A DNA stretch of 40,858 nucleotides from Paludibacteraceae bacterium (lineage in GTDB: Bacteria > Bacteroidota > Bacteroidia > Bacteroidales > Paludibacteraceae). The translations under genes and the position numbers were made by a program. The stretch covers positions 1 to 40,858 of the forward strand of contig JAIKXR010000137.1 in the NCBI GenBank assembly GCA_024683975.1, written 5' to 3'. Under the pieces are notes generated by a model. That model did not search any database and was not told where the DNA came from. It saw only the letters and a list, made by a program, of their open reading frames with translations. Below, piece by piece: positions 8,042-15,662 of the stretch. How positions within the stretch are numbered: position 1 is the first letter of the stretch; each line of letters begins with the position of its first letter.

Positions 8042-9016
8042 TTATTCATCAATTTGCATATATCTTAATACAACTGCTTTCCCTAATTCAATAAGATCAC
8101 CCGTTTGCAAAGGTATCTTAGCTTGCGGATTATCACACTCAATTTTCTCTTCTCCCCTAAAAATACGAGTTCTTTTGCCCATTAGACGAGTTCCGTCTTT
8201 TTCCACCTGAAAGTAGAAGCCAAATTTCTCCGAGAAGCCAATGTGTGCGTGCATGCGACTAACGTATTTATTCTTCTCAGCCATAGGAGAATTAGGATTG
8301 TCATCAATGGCAATATGATTCTCACGATAGCCTGTCGGAATACGCGGGAACTGACCGCTTCCTATATTATAGGAAGTTAGCATTTTTTTCTTCATGTCAT
8401 TTGAAGAAAGTAGATACTGCTCTTGCAATAAACTTCCGGCTCCTCCAAAGATAGAAATTATTGCTTTGCATGTCTTAACTTCGTTAAAAGTTTCGTGCGC
8501 TAATATTTGCAAATATTCCAGATTACTCTGACCGACTTTTGTAGCATACACCTCTTCTGCGGGGAAACCGATGCAGAAAGCAATTTCATCAAAACCATAC
8601 CCTCGTTCATTAACCAAAGCAATCAATACCCGCTGCTTATATTGCTCCGTGTCGTAATTTTCGAATGTCACTTTGTCGCAAGCAAGCCATATTACCAACT
8701 TCTTGCCAACAGTAGTATCCTTATATTCAACAACTTTTTGCAGAGTATTAATAACGCTCCGAATCAAAGCATCTCTACTTTCTATATGCTCTTCTTTTTT
8801 CTCTTGAGAATCGTTGTTTTTCTGGGCTGGTGCAGACTCTTCATATTTCTGCTCATGAACAACACCTTTCTCATTTTTTTCAACAGCAGATGTCTCGACC
8901 TCCTTATCCGCGGGACTCTCAACCGACGGCGTACCAACTACAGGTTGGTTGTTTTCTTGTAAGGCATCTCCAATACTATTGGAAAGCCGATGAATCCAAT
9001 TCCCTATTTTTGACAT
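8042..9016 (-). CDS. FHA-domain protein with a long disordered N-terminus
   Basis: The product has 324 residues. About 20-85 is a charged Glu/Lys/Ser/Pro linker, 85-190 is a folded helical part (LVIWLACDKVTFENYDTEQY), and the C-terminal 120 residues form an FHA domain with the family signature YVSRMHAHIGFSEKFGFYFQ and the turn LQTGDLIELG. FHA domains bind phosphothreonine peptides, so a phosphorylated kinase or substrate is the expected partner. The gene lies 12 bases after the kinase stop and 10 bases before the second FHA gene. Confidence 0.85.
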   Translation of the reverse strand: MSKIGNWIHRLSNSIGDALQENNQPVVGTPSVESPADKEVETSAVEKNEKGVVHEQKYEESAPAQKNNDSQEKKEEHIESRDALIRSVINTLQKVVEYKDTTVGKKLVIWLACDKVTFENYDTEQYKQRVLIALVNERGYGFDEIAFCIGFPAEEVYATKVGQSNLEYLQILAHETFNEVKTCKAIISIFGGAGSLLQEQYLLSSNDMKKKMLTSYNIGSGQFPRIPTGYRENHIAIDDNPNSPMAEKNKYVSRMHAHIGFSEKFGFYFQVEKDGTRLMGKRTRIFRGEEKIECDNPQAKIPLQTGDLIELGKAVVLRYMQIDE

Positions 9017-9028
9017 ACATCTTTAATT

Positions 9029-11011
9029 TTATTCACATATACTCTTAAGTACAGCAATTTCTTTATTTGCTTTGTCTAAAGCTGTTGATTTTTCTCCCAA
9101 TTCCTTATTCAGGCGAGTGATTTCGGCATCTTGTTGCTTAATTTTTATCTGCAAGGCTGAAGCATCTGTTCCCTTAGCTTTCTGTAATTGTGTATTTAGA
9201 GATGCCTTATCTTTATTTGCTTGTTCCAACTCGGATATTTTTTGCCTCAGTTGATCCGTCAAACGTTTATTTTCCGTATCTCTGTCAGAAAGTTTACTAT
9301 TGAGCGATGCTATTTCAGCAGATTTATCCGATGATATTAGTTTCTGCTTTAATTCTTTGTTCTCTTTTTGTAATTGGGATATTTCCTTATCTTTTTGAGA
9401 TATTTGACTGTTAAGTGATGCTATTTCAGCAGATTTATCCGATGAACCTTGTTTCTGCTTTAATTCTTTGTTCTCTTTTTGTAATTGGGATATTTCCTTA
9501 TCTTTTTGAGATATTTGACTGTTAAGTGATGCTATTTCAGTAGATTTATCCGATGAACCTTGTTTCTGCCTTAATTCTTTGTTATCCTTTTGTAATTGGG
9601 CTATTTCCTTATCTTTTTGAGATATTTGACTCTTAAGTGATGCTATTTCAGCGGAATTATCCGATGAACCTTGTTTCTGCCTTAATTCTTTGTTATCCTT
9701 TTGTAATTGGACTATTTCCTTATCTCTTTGACTTTTCATATAGGTCATTGATGCACCCCACATACCCAAACCAAGGAAGAGAATAATAACTATAATAGGA
9801 AGATGGTGCTTAGAGCCTGATTTTACCAGTTCATCTATTTTCTTCTGAGCCGTACGGAGTTCCTGTTGTACTTGCATAAGAGTGTTTTTCGCCCCACTCA
9901 GTTGCGTATTCAACGAGTTGTTGGTAGAACGCAAATCATTAACCTCTGCCGCAAGATCCTTGTTGCTCGAAGTTAAACTCTCAATCACCACATCATTGTA
10001 AACATTATTGTTCTTCTTAGATTGAGCGATGATATACTCATATAATTCCTTGCCGTTTTTAAATCTTTCGGCGGGATTCTTCCGCAAACATTTCAAAATA
10101 ACATCTTCAAGCCATTGCGGATAGTCTCGCTCATACTGCTGCCCATTAAACTTCCGCTCGAAGAACTCCTTACGAATAGCCTCAATGGATGGAGGTGTAG
10201 CTGTTTTATGCGCATTCATCAACTTATACTCTTCCGCAGTCCCATTGCTGTTCTTTAAATCATATTGGAACGGTACGCGCCCCGCCAAATACTGGTATAG
10301 CACAATACCGAAACTATAAATATCTGACTGCTCCGTAAGTATAGATTCGTTATCCCATTTCTCCGGAGCCTTGAATTCCGGTGCTCCGTTCGTATGACGA
10401 CTACTACGCACAACCTCATCACCATTGATAGCCAAACCGAAATCAAGCAGTACAAAGTTACCGTCTTCCCGACGCATGATGTTGCCGGAATGAATATCGT
10501 TATGTATAACTTTGTATCGTTCAATCAAACGATTACGAGTTTTTTCATCAATCAACACCTTTGAACCATCTTCCGGATCATCTTGCAGATTGTCCAGTTC
10601 TCTATCCATACAGAAACGATAGATATCTTCATGACAATATGCAAGAGCACTGCTAATTTGTATTGCCATTAGTACCACATCTTCCGCAGAGACAAAATTT
10701 TGATTTTGTTTGAGATAGTGCAAAATATCTTGACCATCAACATAGTCCATCTCAACAAGAGCCTTGTTGTCAAGCAACCGAGGTTGGTATATATGCACGA
10801 TATTGGGATGATTGCCATTCCCAAGACGCAATAACAATTTACACTCGCGCAAGAACTTCTGATAAGTCTTACTTGTGCTATCAACGATGGTTTCATTCAG
10901 CACACGAATGGCGCGAATATAACCCAACTTATTATGACGAACCTTATAGACAGTGGCGAAACCGCCCTTGCCTAATTCGTCAAGCATCGTATATTCCTGT
11001 AAAAATGCCAT
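9029..11011 (-). CDS. Membrane Ser/Thr protein kinase with coiled-coil repeats
   Basis: This Hanks-type kinase has 660 residues. It has a Gly loop GKGGFATVYKV (14-24), catalytic loop HNDIHSGNIM, Mg-binding LLDFGLAI, activation-segment end FKAPE and the DIYSFGIVLY helix. The usual beta-3 lysine is arginine (RAIRVL, R36), so activity should be tested. One membrane span (LPIIVIILFLGLGMWGASMT, about 413-432) follows, then an apparently extracytoplasmic coiled coil of about 220 residues with four 37-residue repeats (IASLNSQISQKDKEISQLQK core). The coiled coil replaces the PASTA repeats of actinobacterial and firmicute kinases. The gene lies 13 bases after an exported-protein gene. With the FHA proteins and the phosphatase it makes a complete write/read/erase set. 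Confidence 0.93.
   Translation of the reverse strand: MAFLQEYTMLDELGKGGFATVYKVRHNKLGYIRAIRVLNETIVDSTSKTYQKFLRECKLLLRLGNGNHPNIVHIYQPRLLDNKALVEMDYVDGQDILHYLKQNQNFVSAEDVVLMAIQISSALAYCHEDIYRFCMDRELDNLQDDPEDGSKVLIDEKTRNRLIERYKVIHNDIHSGNIMRREDGNFVLLDFGLAINGDEVVRSSRHTNGAPEFKAPEKWDNESILTEQSDIYSFGIVLYQYLAGRVPFQYDLKNSNGTAEEYKLMNAHKTATPPSIEAIRKEFFERKFNGQQYERDYPQWLEDVILKCLRKNPAERFKNGKELYEYIIAQSKKNNNVYNDVVIESLTSSNKDLAAEVNDLRSTNNSLNTQLSGAKNTLMQVQQELRTAQKKIDELVKSGSKHHLPIIVIILFLGLGMWGASMTYMKSQRDKEIVQLQKDNKELRQKQGSSDNSAEIASLKSQISQKDKEIAQLQKDNKELRQKQGSSDKSTEIASLNSQISQKDKEISQLQKENKELKQKQGSSDKSAEIASLNSQISQKDKEISQLQKENKELKQKLISSDKSAEIASLNSKLSDRDTENKRLTDQLRQKISELEQANKDKASLNTQLQKAKGTDASALQIKIKQQDAEITRLNKELGEKSTALDKANKEIAVLKSICE
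9310..9735 (-). repeat. 111-bp tandem repeats in the kinase coiled coil
   Basis: Near-identical 111-bp units start at 9310, 9421, 9532 and 9643 (the last incomplete). Each encodes 37 residues of coiled coil. Identity is highest between the units at 9421 and 9532, which suggests recent duplication and a length that can change by slippage. Confidence 0.88.
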
Positions 11012-11024
11012 AATTCAAAAAATA

Positions 11025-11615
11025 TTAGAATGTTATAACATAAAGTAGATAGTATCTTCCATTCTTTTCATCAGAGCAATCCACAGAGAGTTCTTTCCCT
11101 GTTTCAATATTCTTCACATAATATCGTATGTCATATATATTACTTGATGTTTTGGCCACGGTTGATGTCCAATAATTTCCACTTAATTGGAGAAAATTCT
11201 TATTAGGAATTATTCTATTTAATTCACTAAGTGTTATTAGATGAGCATCTTCCAAAAGAAACATCTGGCTTGAATACAGATGTTTGGAATATCCGTTATC
11301 ACAAATTGCAAAGCCATGTTCTTTCGATGGTTCCAGGTAAGCCACTTTGAAAGTATAACCTTTGAATTTAATCCTCTCGCCTATTGCATATTTCTTGACA
11401 GCCGCTTCCTTACAATCATCAATTAGAACTTGAACTGATGGTTTCTGCTCACCTGACAGGTCTTTGTAAACATTGTAAAATTTTTGTGCAGACTCACAGT
11501 CGCCCGCTTCCAGTTTCTCCATTGCCTTATTCAGGTAGGAAGAATAATCAGATTGTGCATTTATTGTCAATGCGAACATTGCAAACAATACGAAAATTAT
11601 ACGTTCAGTTTTCAT
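11025..11615 (-). CDS. Exported protein: shared N-module plus C-terminal domain
   Basis: The product has 196 residues from MKTERIIFVLF. This ATG (11613-11615) is chosen over an upstream in-frame start because it begins a clean signal peptide ending ALTINAQ. After cleavage comes a roughly 60-residue helical module (SDYSSYLNKAMEKLEAGDCE) that recurs in two neighbouring genes, then a beta-rich domain with HGFAICDNGYSKH and NYWTSTV, the latter like a Fibrobacter-type/DUF1566 fold. It is 13 bases upstream of the kinase gene. It is probably periplasmic or surface-bound and may act on the kinase coiled coil. Function is unknown. Confidence 0.8.
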   Translation of the reverse strand: MKTERIIFVLFAMFALTINAQSDYSSYLNKAMEKLEAGDCESAQKFYNVYKDLSGEQKPSVQVLIDDCKEAAVKKYAIGERIKFKGYTFKVAYLEPSKEHGFAICDNGYSKHLYSSQMFLLEDAHLITLSELNRIIPNKNFLQLSGNYWTSTVAKTSSNIYDIRYYVKNIETGKELSVDCSDEKNGRYYLLYVITF

Positions 11616-11653
11616 ATTAAATTGATTTTTAGAAATTAGACCAACGTAACATT

Positions 11654-12451
11654 TTACCAATCCCATTCAACTTCATTTGTAATATCCTTTTTGTCGCCAA
11701 CTTTATTTCCGTCTAAATCATAAAGTTGTTTATAACATTTGCGGGTCTCATTTTGATAGTCGTATTGAGCCCAACTGCATTCAAGAAATTGTTCTCCCTC
11801 CTTTTCTACTATGTCGCAACCGCTGTAATGCGGTATGTGGATGGCAGAGAAAGGGGCTATATTAATGATATAGTGATATAAATTGCGACAATCAGGATCT
11901 CCTGTGATAAGTAATTTGTCATGGGAGAGAACGTTCACTTCTTCTATAGCTCTGATATATCCGTTCTCATAACTTGCTTCTTCTTTATACACCCGTTCAA
12001 TTTCATCATCATTATTGTAAGCAATCCAATTTTGCGCCTTAATCGGTAATTTGGTTCCTGTTTGCTTGTCTCCCTTGGTCTCCAGCAAGAAATATATCTC
12101 TTGTGTCTGACTATCTATTAGATAAATCCTTGATGCTATATAACAAAGTGTTTCTTCTGTGTCTTCTTTATATACAATCCAACCTTTCCCGTGAGCAATT
12201 TGTTTTGCGTTATCAGGCATTTTACCCGAAATTTTTTGCATCCCGCTTGTGAAGACAGGTCGTTCTGTATCTTTAAGTATATCTCCTGTGTCGCCCTCCG
12301 CTGATGTACTTGACATAGCGGGGCCAGCAATACTGTCCGTTAACTCTTGTTCTTCGGTTTTGTTCTCTTTTGTCTTTTGAACAGAAGAACATGCGTCACA
12401 AAAAATTGTTATCGCCATAAAAGCGAGAGAAAAGTATATTTTTGTTTTCAT
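11654..12451 (-). CDS. Lipoprotein of unknown function
   Basis: This 265-residue product begins MKTKIYFSLAFMAITIFCDA with a lipobox ending at the cysteine of DACSS, so it should be lipid-anchored. A charged, Thr/Glu-rich linker of about 45 residues is followed by a folded domain with many Tyr and Asp, containing WIVYKEDTEETLCYIASRIY and a Trp-rich end EVEWDW. No family is recognised. It lies 38 bases before the exported-protein gene at 11615 in the same operon. Confidence 0.75.
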   Translation of the reverse strand: MKTKIYFSLAFMAITIFCDACSSVQKTKENKTEEQELTDSIAGPAMSSTSAEGDTGDILKDTERPVFTSGMQKISGKMPDNAKQIAHGKGWIVYKEDTEETLCYIASRIYLIDSQTQEIYFLLETKGDKQTGTKLPIKAQNWIAYNNDDEIERVYKEEASYENGYIRAIEEVNVLSHDKLLITGDPDCRNLYHYIINIAPFSAIHIPHYSGCDIVEKEGEQFLECSWAQYDYQNETRKCYKQLYDLDGNKVGDKKDITNEVEWDW

Positions 12452-12482
12452 ATACCCTTAAGTTTTAAACTATCATTTATGG

Positions 12483-12735
12483 TTATTCGATGTAATTTAT
12501 ATTAAAGTCGGTATCATTAACGTCATCAATATCATTATTATAGATAATTATCCTATAATGAGGAAAAAGATGTTGGACTTGGTTAAAAACTACAACTTTT
12601 GATTTAGTTGCTGTGTCTCTATTCATACATTTCCATAATTACCCCATTGTAAAAGTCTATTTGAATTATGATTAATAATTAAACGGGCAGCGAAAGTTCT
12701 TTCACACGAAATAAAAACGTTAAAGATTACAACGA
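12483..12735 (-). pseudogene. Remnant of a gene related to the lipoprotein pseudogene
   Basis: The 285-base gap between two operon genes holds decayed coding sequence. A 47-codon ORF (12626-12483) ends NDTDFNINYIE, very like the end of the pseudogene at 13351 (NNETDFRIDYIERS). Upstream, in another frame, more coding-like sequence reads CERTFAARLIINHNSNRLLQ, so at least one frameshift is needed to join them. The DNA just after both stops is also similar. This is probably the tail of a decayed paralogue left after partial duplication. Confidence 0.5.
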
Positions 12736-13326
12736 TTAAAATCGATATATCTTAAGGACAACAAGCTTACCCTCACCAACGGCTCTATGATATGTGCCTC
12801 CCCCTGTTGCAAAATCCATAACATACAGAATTGTTTTTTCGGGATTCAATTTACCTTTTACCCAACTCGACTGATACATATTACATGACCAATATTTTTC
12901 GAACAGCCTAACTATATCTCTATTCTCATATATAAGTTTTAACTCTTCTATGCTTGGAATTCCTCTCTTTTCAACATCCTCTTCTAAATCCAGTTCCCCC
13001 CATCCCAAATCGCAAATAGCTAAACCATGTTTCCCGCCATCTCTTACATAAGCCACTATGTACACTTTATCCTAGACTTTTATTTGGTCTCCGATATTAT
13101 ATGTCTTATCCTGACTTTCCCCACAATCCGCTATCAAAACCTCTAACGAAGAGACAGACTGTCCAGACAATTCTTTGTAAACGTCATAAAACTTTTGCGC
13201 AGCCTGACAATCTCCCTGCTCCAGTTTCTCCATTGCTTTATGCAAATAGGATGAATAATCATATTGGGCATTTGCAGAAAATGTAATTAGCGCAAACAAT
13301 GCAAATATGATATCTCTCGTTTTCAT
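12736..13326 (-). CDS. Exported paralogue interrupted by an in-frame amber codon
   Basis: The frame from ATG 13326 gives a signal peptide (MKTRDIIFALFALITFSANA) and the shared N-module (YDYSSYLHKAMEKLEQGDCQ), then meets TAG at 13072-13074 after GDQIKV. The same frame continues without another stop to TAA at 12736. The two parts together align with the paralogue at 11615 across the TAG: IGERIKFKGYTFKVAYL there, IGDQIKV*DKVYIVAYV here, followed by HGLAICDLGW against HGFAICDNGY. The whole would be 196 codons, the same length as the paralogue. It is either a recent pseudogene or a read-through gene. Confidence 0.8.
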
Positions 13327-13350
13327 ATAAATTAAGTTTTAGGCTACTAT

Positions 13351-14295
13351 TTATGACCTTTCGATGTAATCTATTCTGAAATCGGTTTCATTATTACTTA
13401 TAACTTTCTGCTGATTAGGAGGAACAATACTACAGAAAGTAACCCATTCACCTGAATAATTAAGTTCCAGACCTGCAATTTCCATCGCAATCTCACAGTT
13501 ATTCTCTGCAACTAAGTTCCCCATCAGCCAACCTCTTTTGATAGAGCACTTCACACAGTCGTCATATCTATGCGTTTTTACTATGTCAATACTTTTTGAC
13601 TGAATAAATTCAATTTTCCAATCACTTATGTCGTCCAAAACAAGCATATAACTGCCTTAACATCATAGGCACGAGTATCAGAACTCAATCGAGTAGATAT
13701 GCTAATCATATAGCGCTTATTAGAGTCTTCTTCAACAGGAAAAATCTTAAGTTCCGATACGCCGTTCTATAGAATCTTCCCTTTCCAAGATTGTGTATAG
13801 TATCCGTTTTACTTCCCTTCAGAAAGGGTATGCCCAACTAAATACTTAGAGATTTGAGTATCTTTCGGTTTCGACGGAAATATCAACTTGACTTTCTGTA
13901 AGACAGCAGGAGAAAGTTCTACCGTTTCCAAATCAGGCTCATAAACAAATACGAATACTTCACGAGAAGCCAAACCGGACTCGAATTCCCTTAAGTCAGA
14001 CGTACTCTTTGCTTTCTTACGAACTTGTGCCTCCTTTTGCTCAATTGCGTTCCACTTCTTTAGGTAAGTTTGATGACATTCCCTCAAGAGGTTCAAATAC
14101 TCACCCATCACAGCCGAACAACTATTATATTAGCCCGGAAGTTCCTGAGCGAAATCCTCTCCTACTTTTTCGGTTGCTTCGAAATACGCCTCAACGCAAC
14201 CGTTGTACTCTTCTGCTAATTTTATTCCTTTTTGGTAAGGACTGATGCTACAACATGTAAGGAATATGCAACGCAAATGCAACTATTTTCTTCAT
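13351..14295 (-). pseudogene. Decayed lipoprotein gene with several lesions
   Basis: The ATG at 14295 starts MKKIVAFA. After a one-base slip the frame reads CIFLTCCSISPYQKGIKLAE, a lipobox and the start of a mature lipoprotein. The frame then runs with good coding character past TAA (14130-14132), TAA (13809-13811) and TAG (13767-13769); between the last and the next lesion it reads NGVSELKIFPVEEDSNKRYM. Near 13650 one missing base shifts it to the frame ending at 13351 (SDWKIEFIQSKSIDIVKTHR, then TDFRIDYIERS). At least five lesions make this a clear pseudogene. The start lies 15 bases after the preceding gene, in normal operon spacing. Confidence 0.8.
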
Positions 14296-14310
14296 ACCAA
14301 AATTTATTTA

Positions 14311-15114
14311 TTACTTTTGCCACCCCCATGCCACACCTATCTTCAAATTAACTGACGGGGCATAAATTTTATTTAACACGTCATACGAAGCGCCTCCGCT
14401 TAAACCCAGAAAGAATCCTGCGCCGTCTTTAAGATCAGTAACCAGATTATAACCTGCATGGAAAAGAATACCGCGACTGTTTTTTACCTCCTTTTTGGCA
14501 TAATTAGGTTGTTCGTCATTTGAATATGAATCAGGCACTGAGATATTATCAACAGACAGTTTGGCAATTGTTCCATATCCACAGTCAAGAAACAATCCCT
14601 TGTACGGATAAAACCTCACTCCTCCCGCATAGCGGAAAGCTGTTTTTAAGGTTTTGTCGTGTCCAGTGTTATTATTGTAGCCGTATTTATAAGTGTATTC
14701 TATTTGTGTAAAATCCATACCGATGTCTCCATATAGTCCTACGCCAACAATTCCCCCTCCACGAAACTCAATTCCAGTCACTAAATTCCATGGATAGCCC
14801 GCACCTGCTATATTCCATGCAACGTAGCGATTCTTGTTTGCTTTACAGTAGGAACTTTCCATATAATCTCTCTTTGGTTTCTTTTCATTTTTTTTCTGCT
14901 TTTCGACTCGACAATCATCTATCAATGCTTGCACAGAAGGCTTAAATTGCCCCGACACTTCTTTGTAAGCATCATACCACTTCTGTGCCCCCTCACAATT
15001 TTCCTTGCTAAGTTCCTTCATGACCCTATCCAAATAATCAGAATCATCCGATTGCGCGACCATGTTTGCTGCACACATCATGCAAACAGCGATAAAAAAT
15101 AATTTAGTTTTCAT
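14311..15114 (-). CDS. Exported paralogue: shared N-module fused to a beta-barrel
   Basis: The product has 267 residues from MKTKLFFIAVCMMCAANMVA. This start (15112-15114) is preferred to an upstream in-frame one because it opens a signal peptide with cleavage at AQ. The N-module (SDDSDYLDRVMKELSKENCE, through QALIDDC) matches those at 11615 and 13326. A basic linker then leads to about 170 residues of alternating amphipathic strands (GGGIVGVGLYGDIGMDF, FRYAGGVRFYPYKGLFLDCG) with an aromatic C-terminus (VAWGWQK), typical of a small outer-membrane beta-barrel. It may place the shared module next to the outer membrane. Confidence 0.82.
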   Translation of the reverse strand: MKTKLFFIAVCMMCAANMVAQSDDSDYLDRVMKELSKENCEGAQKWYDAYKEVSGQFKPSVQALIDDCRVEKQKKNEKKPKRDYMESSYCKANKNRYVAWNIAGAGYPWNLVTGIEFRGGGIVGVGLYGDIGMDFTQIEYTYKYGYNNNTGHDKTLKTAFRYAGGVRFYPYKGLFLDCGYGTIAKLSVDNISVPDSYSNDEQPNYAKKEVKNSRGILFHAGYNLVTDLKDGAGFFLGLSGGASYDVLNKIYAPSVNLKIGVAWGWQK

Positions 15115-15140
15115 ATCTTTAACGATTAAACTTACACATT

Positions 15141-15656
15141 TCACTTGAATGAGAATACTCTCCATTTATTATCTTTGAATACAAGGATAACTCTAGCGTC
15201 TGCATCGTGCTCGTTACCAGAATAAAACTGACCATATACATCAACGCAAACAAATCTGACAGAACATGTAGGTATGTCCTTGTATGATTCTTCAACATCG
15301 GTAAAATTCATCTTATGATAATATTCATCTGAACACGCTATTTGATATCCTTCTTTCAACAAAGGTCTCATACCGCATATATCTTGAATTCTCCCCTCGG
15401 TAAATACCTCACTATATGACTTCAATCCCAACTCGTTGAAATAATAGTCATCAATCATTTTTGTGAAAGATGGATCAACAAAATCTAACATACGTTGGTA
15501 ATCACAATTGATTACCGACATAACAAAATTCCATGCCACTGCTTGCGGTGATTTACACTCATTTATTTCTTCATTGCTCAAGAAATGATAATTCTGAGCA
15601 GCTGAAGTTATTGCACAAAACGTGCAAATTGCAACTAAAAAGATTTTTGTTTTCAT
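15141..15656 (-). CDS. Exported NTF2-like protein
   Basis: The 171-residue product has a signal peptide (MKTKIFLVAICTFCAITSAA) and a compact domain with the look of an NTF2/SnoaL cone fold: an early helix AVAWNFVMSVINCDYQRMLD, then strands ending ARVILVFKDNKWRVFSF. Such domains in exported bacterial proteins usually bind ligands or partners; no specific role can be named. It begins six bases after the SEDS-PBP fusion and ends 26 bases before the barrel paralogue. Confidence 0.75.
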   Translation of the reverse strand: MKTKIFLVAICTFCAITSAAQNYHFLSNEEINECKSPQAVAWNFVMSVINCDYQRMLDFVDPSFTKMIDDYYFNELGLKSYSEVFTEGRIQDICGMRPLLKEGYQIACSDEYYHKMNFTDVEESYKDIPTCSVRFVCVDVYGQFYSGNEHDADARVILVFKDNKWRVFSFK

Positions 15657-15662
15657 ATGGTT

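Noticed and set aside
9310-9735. CRISPR array
   Set aside because: The repeats are 111 bp, contiguous without spacers, in frame, and code for coiled coil.
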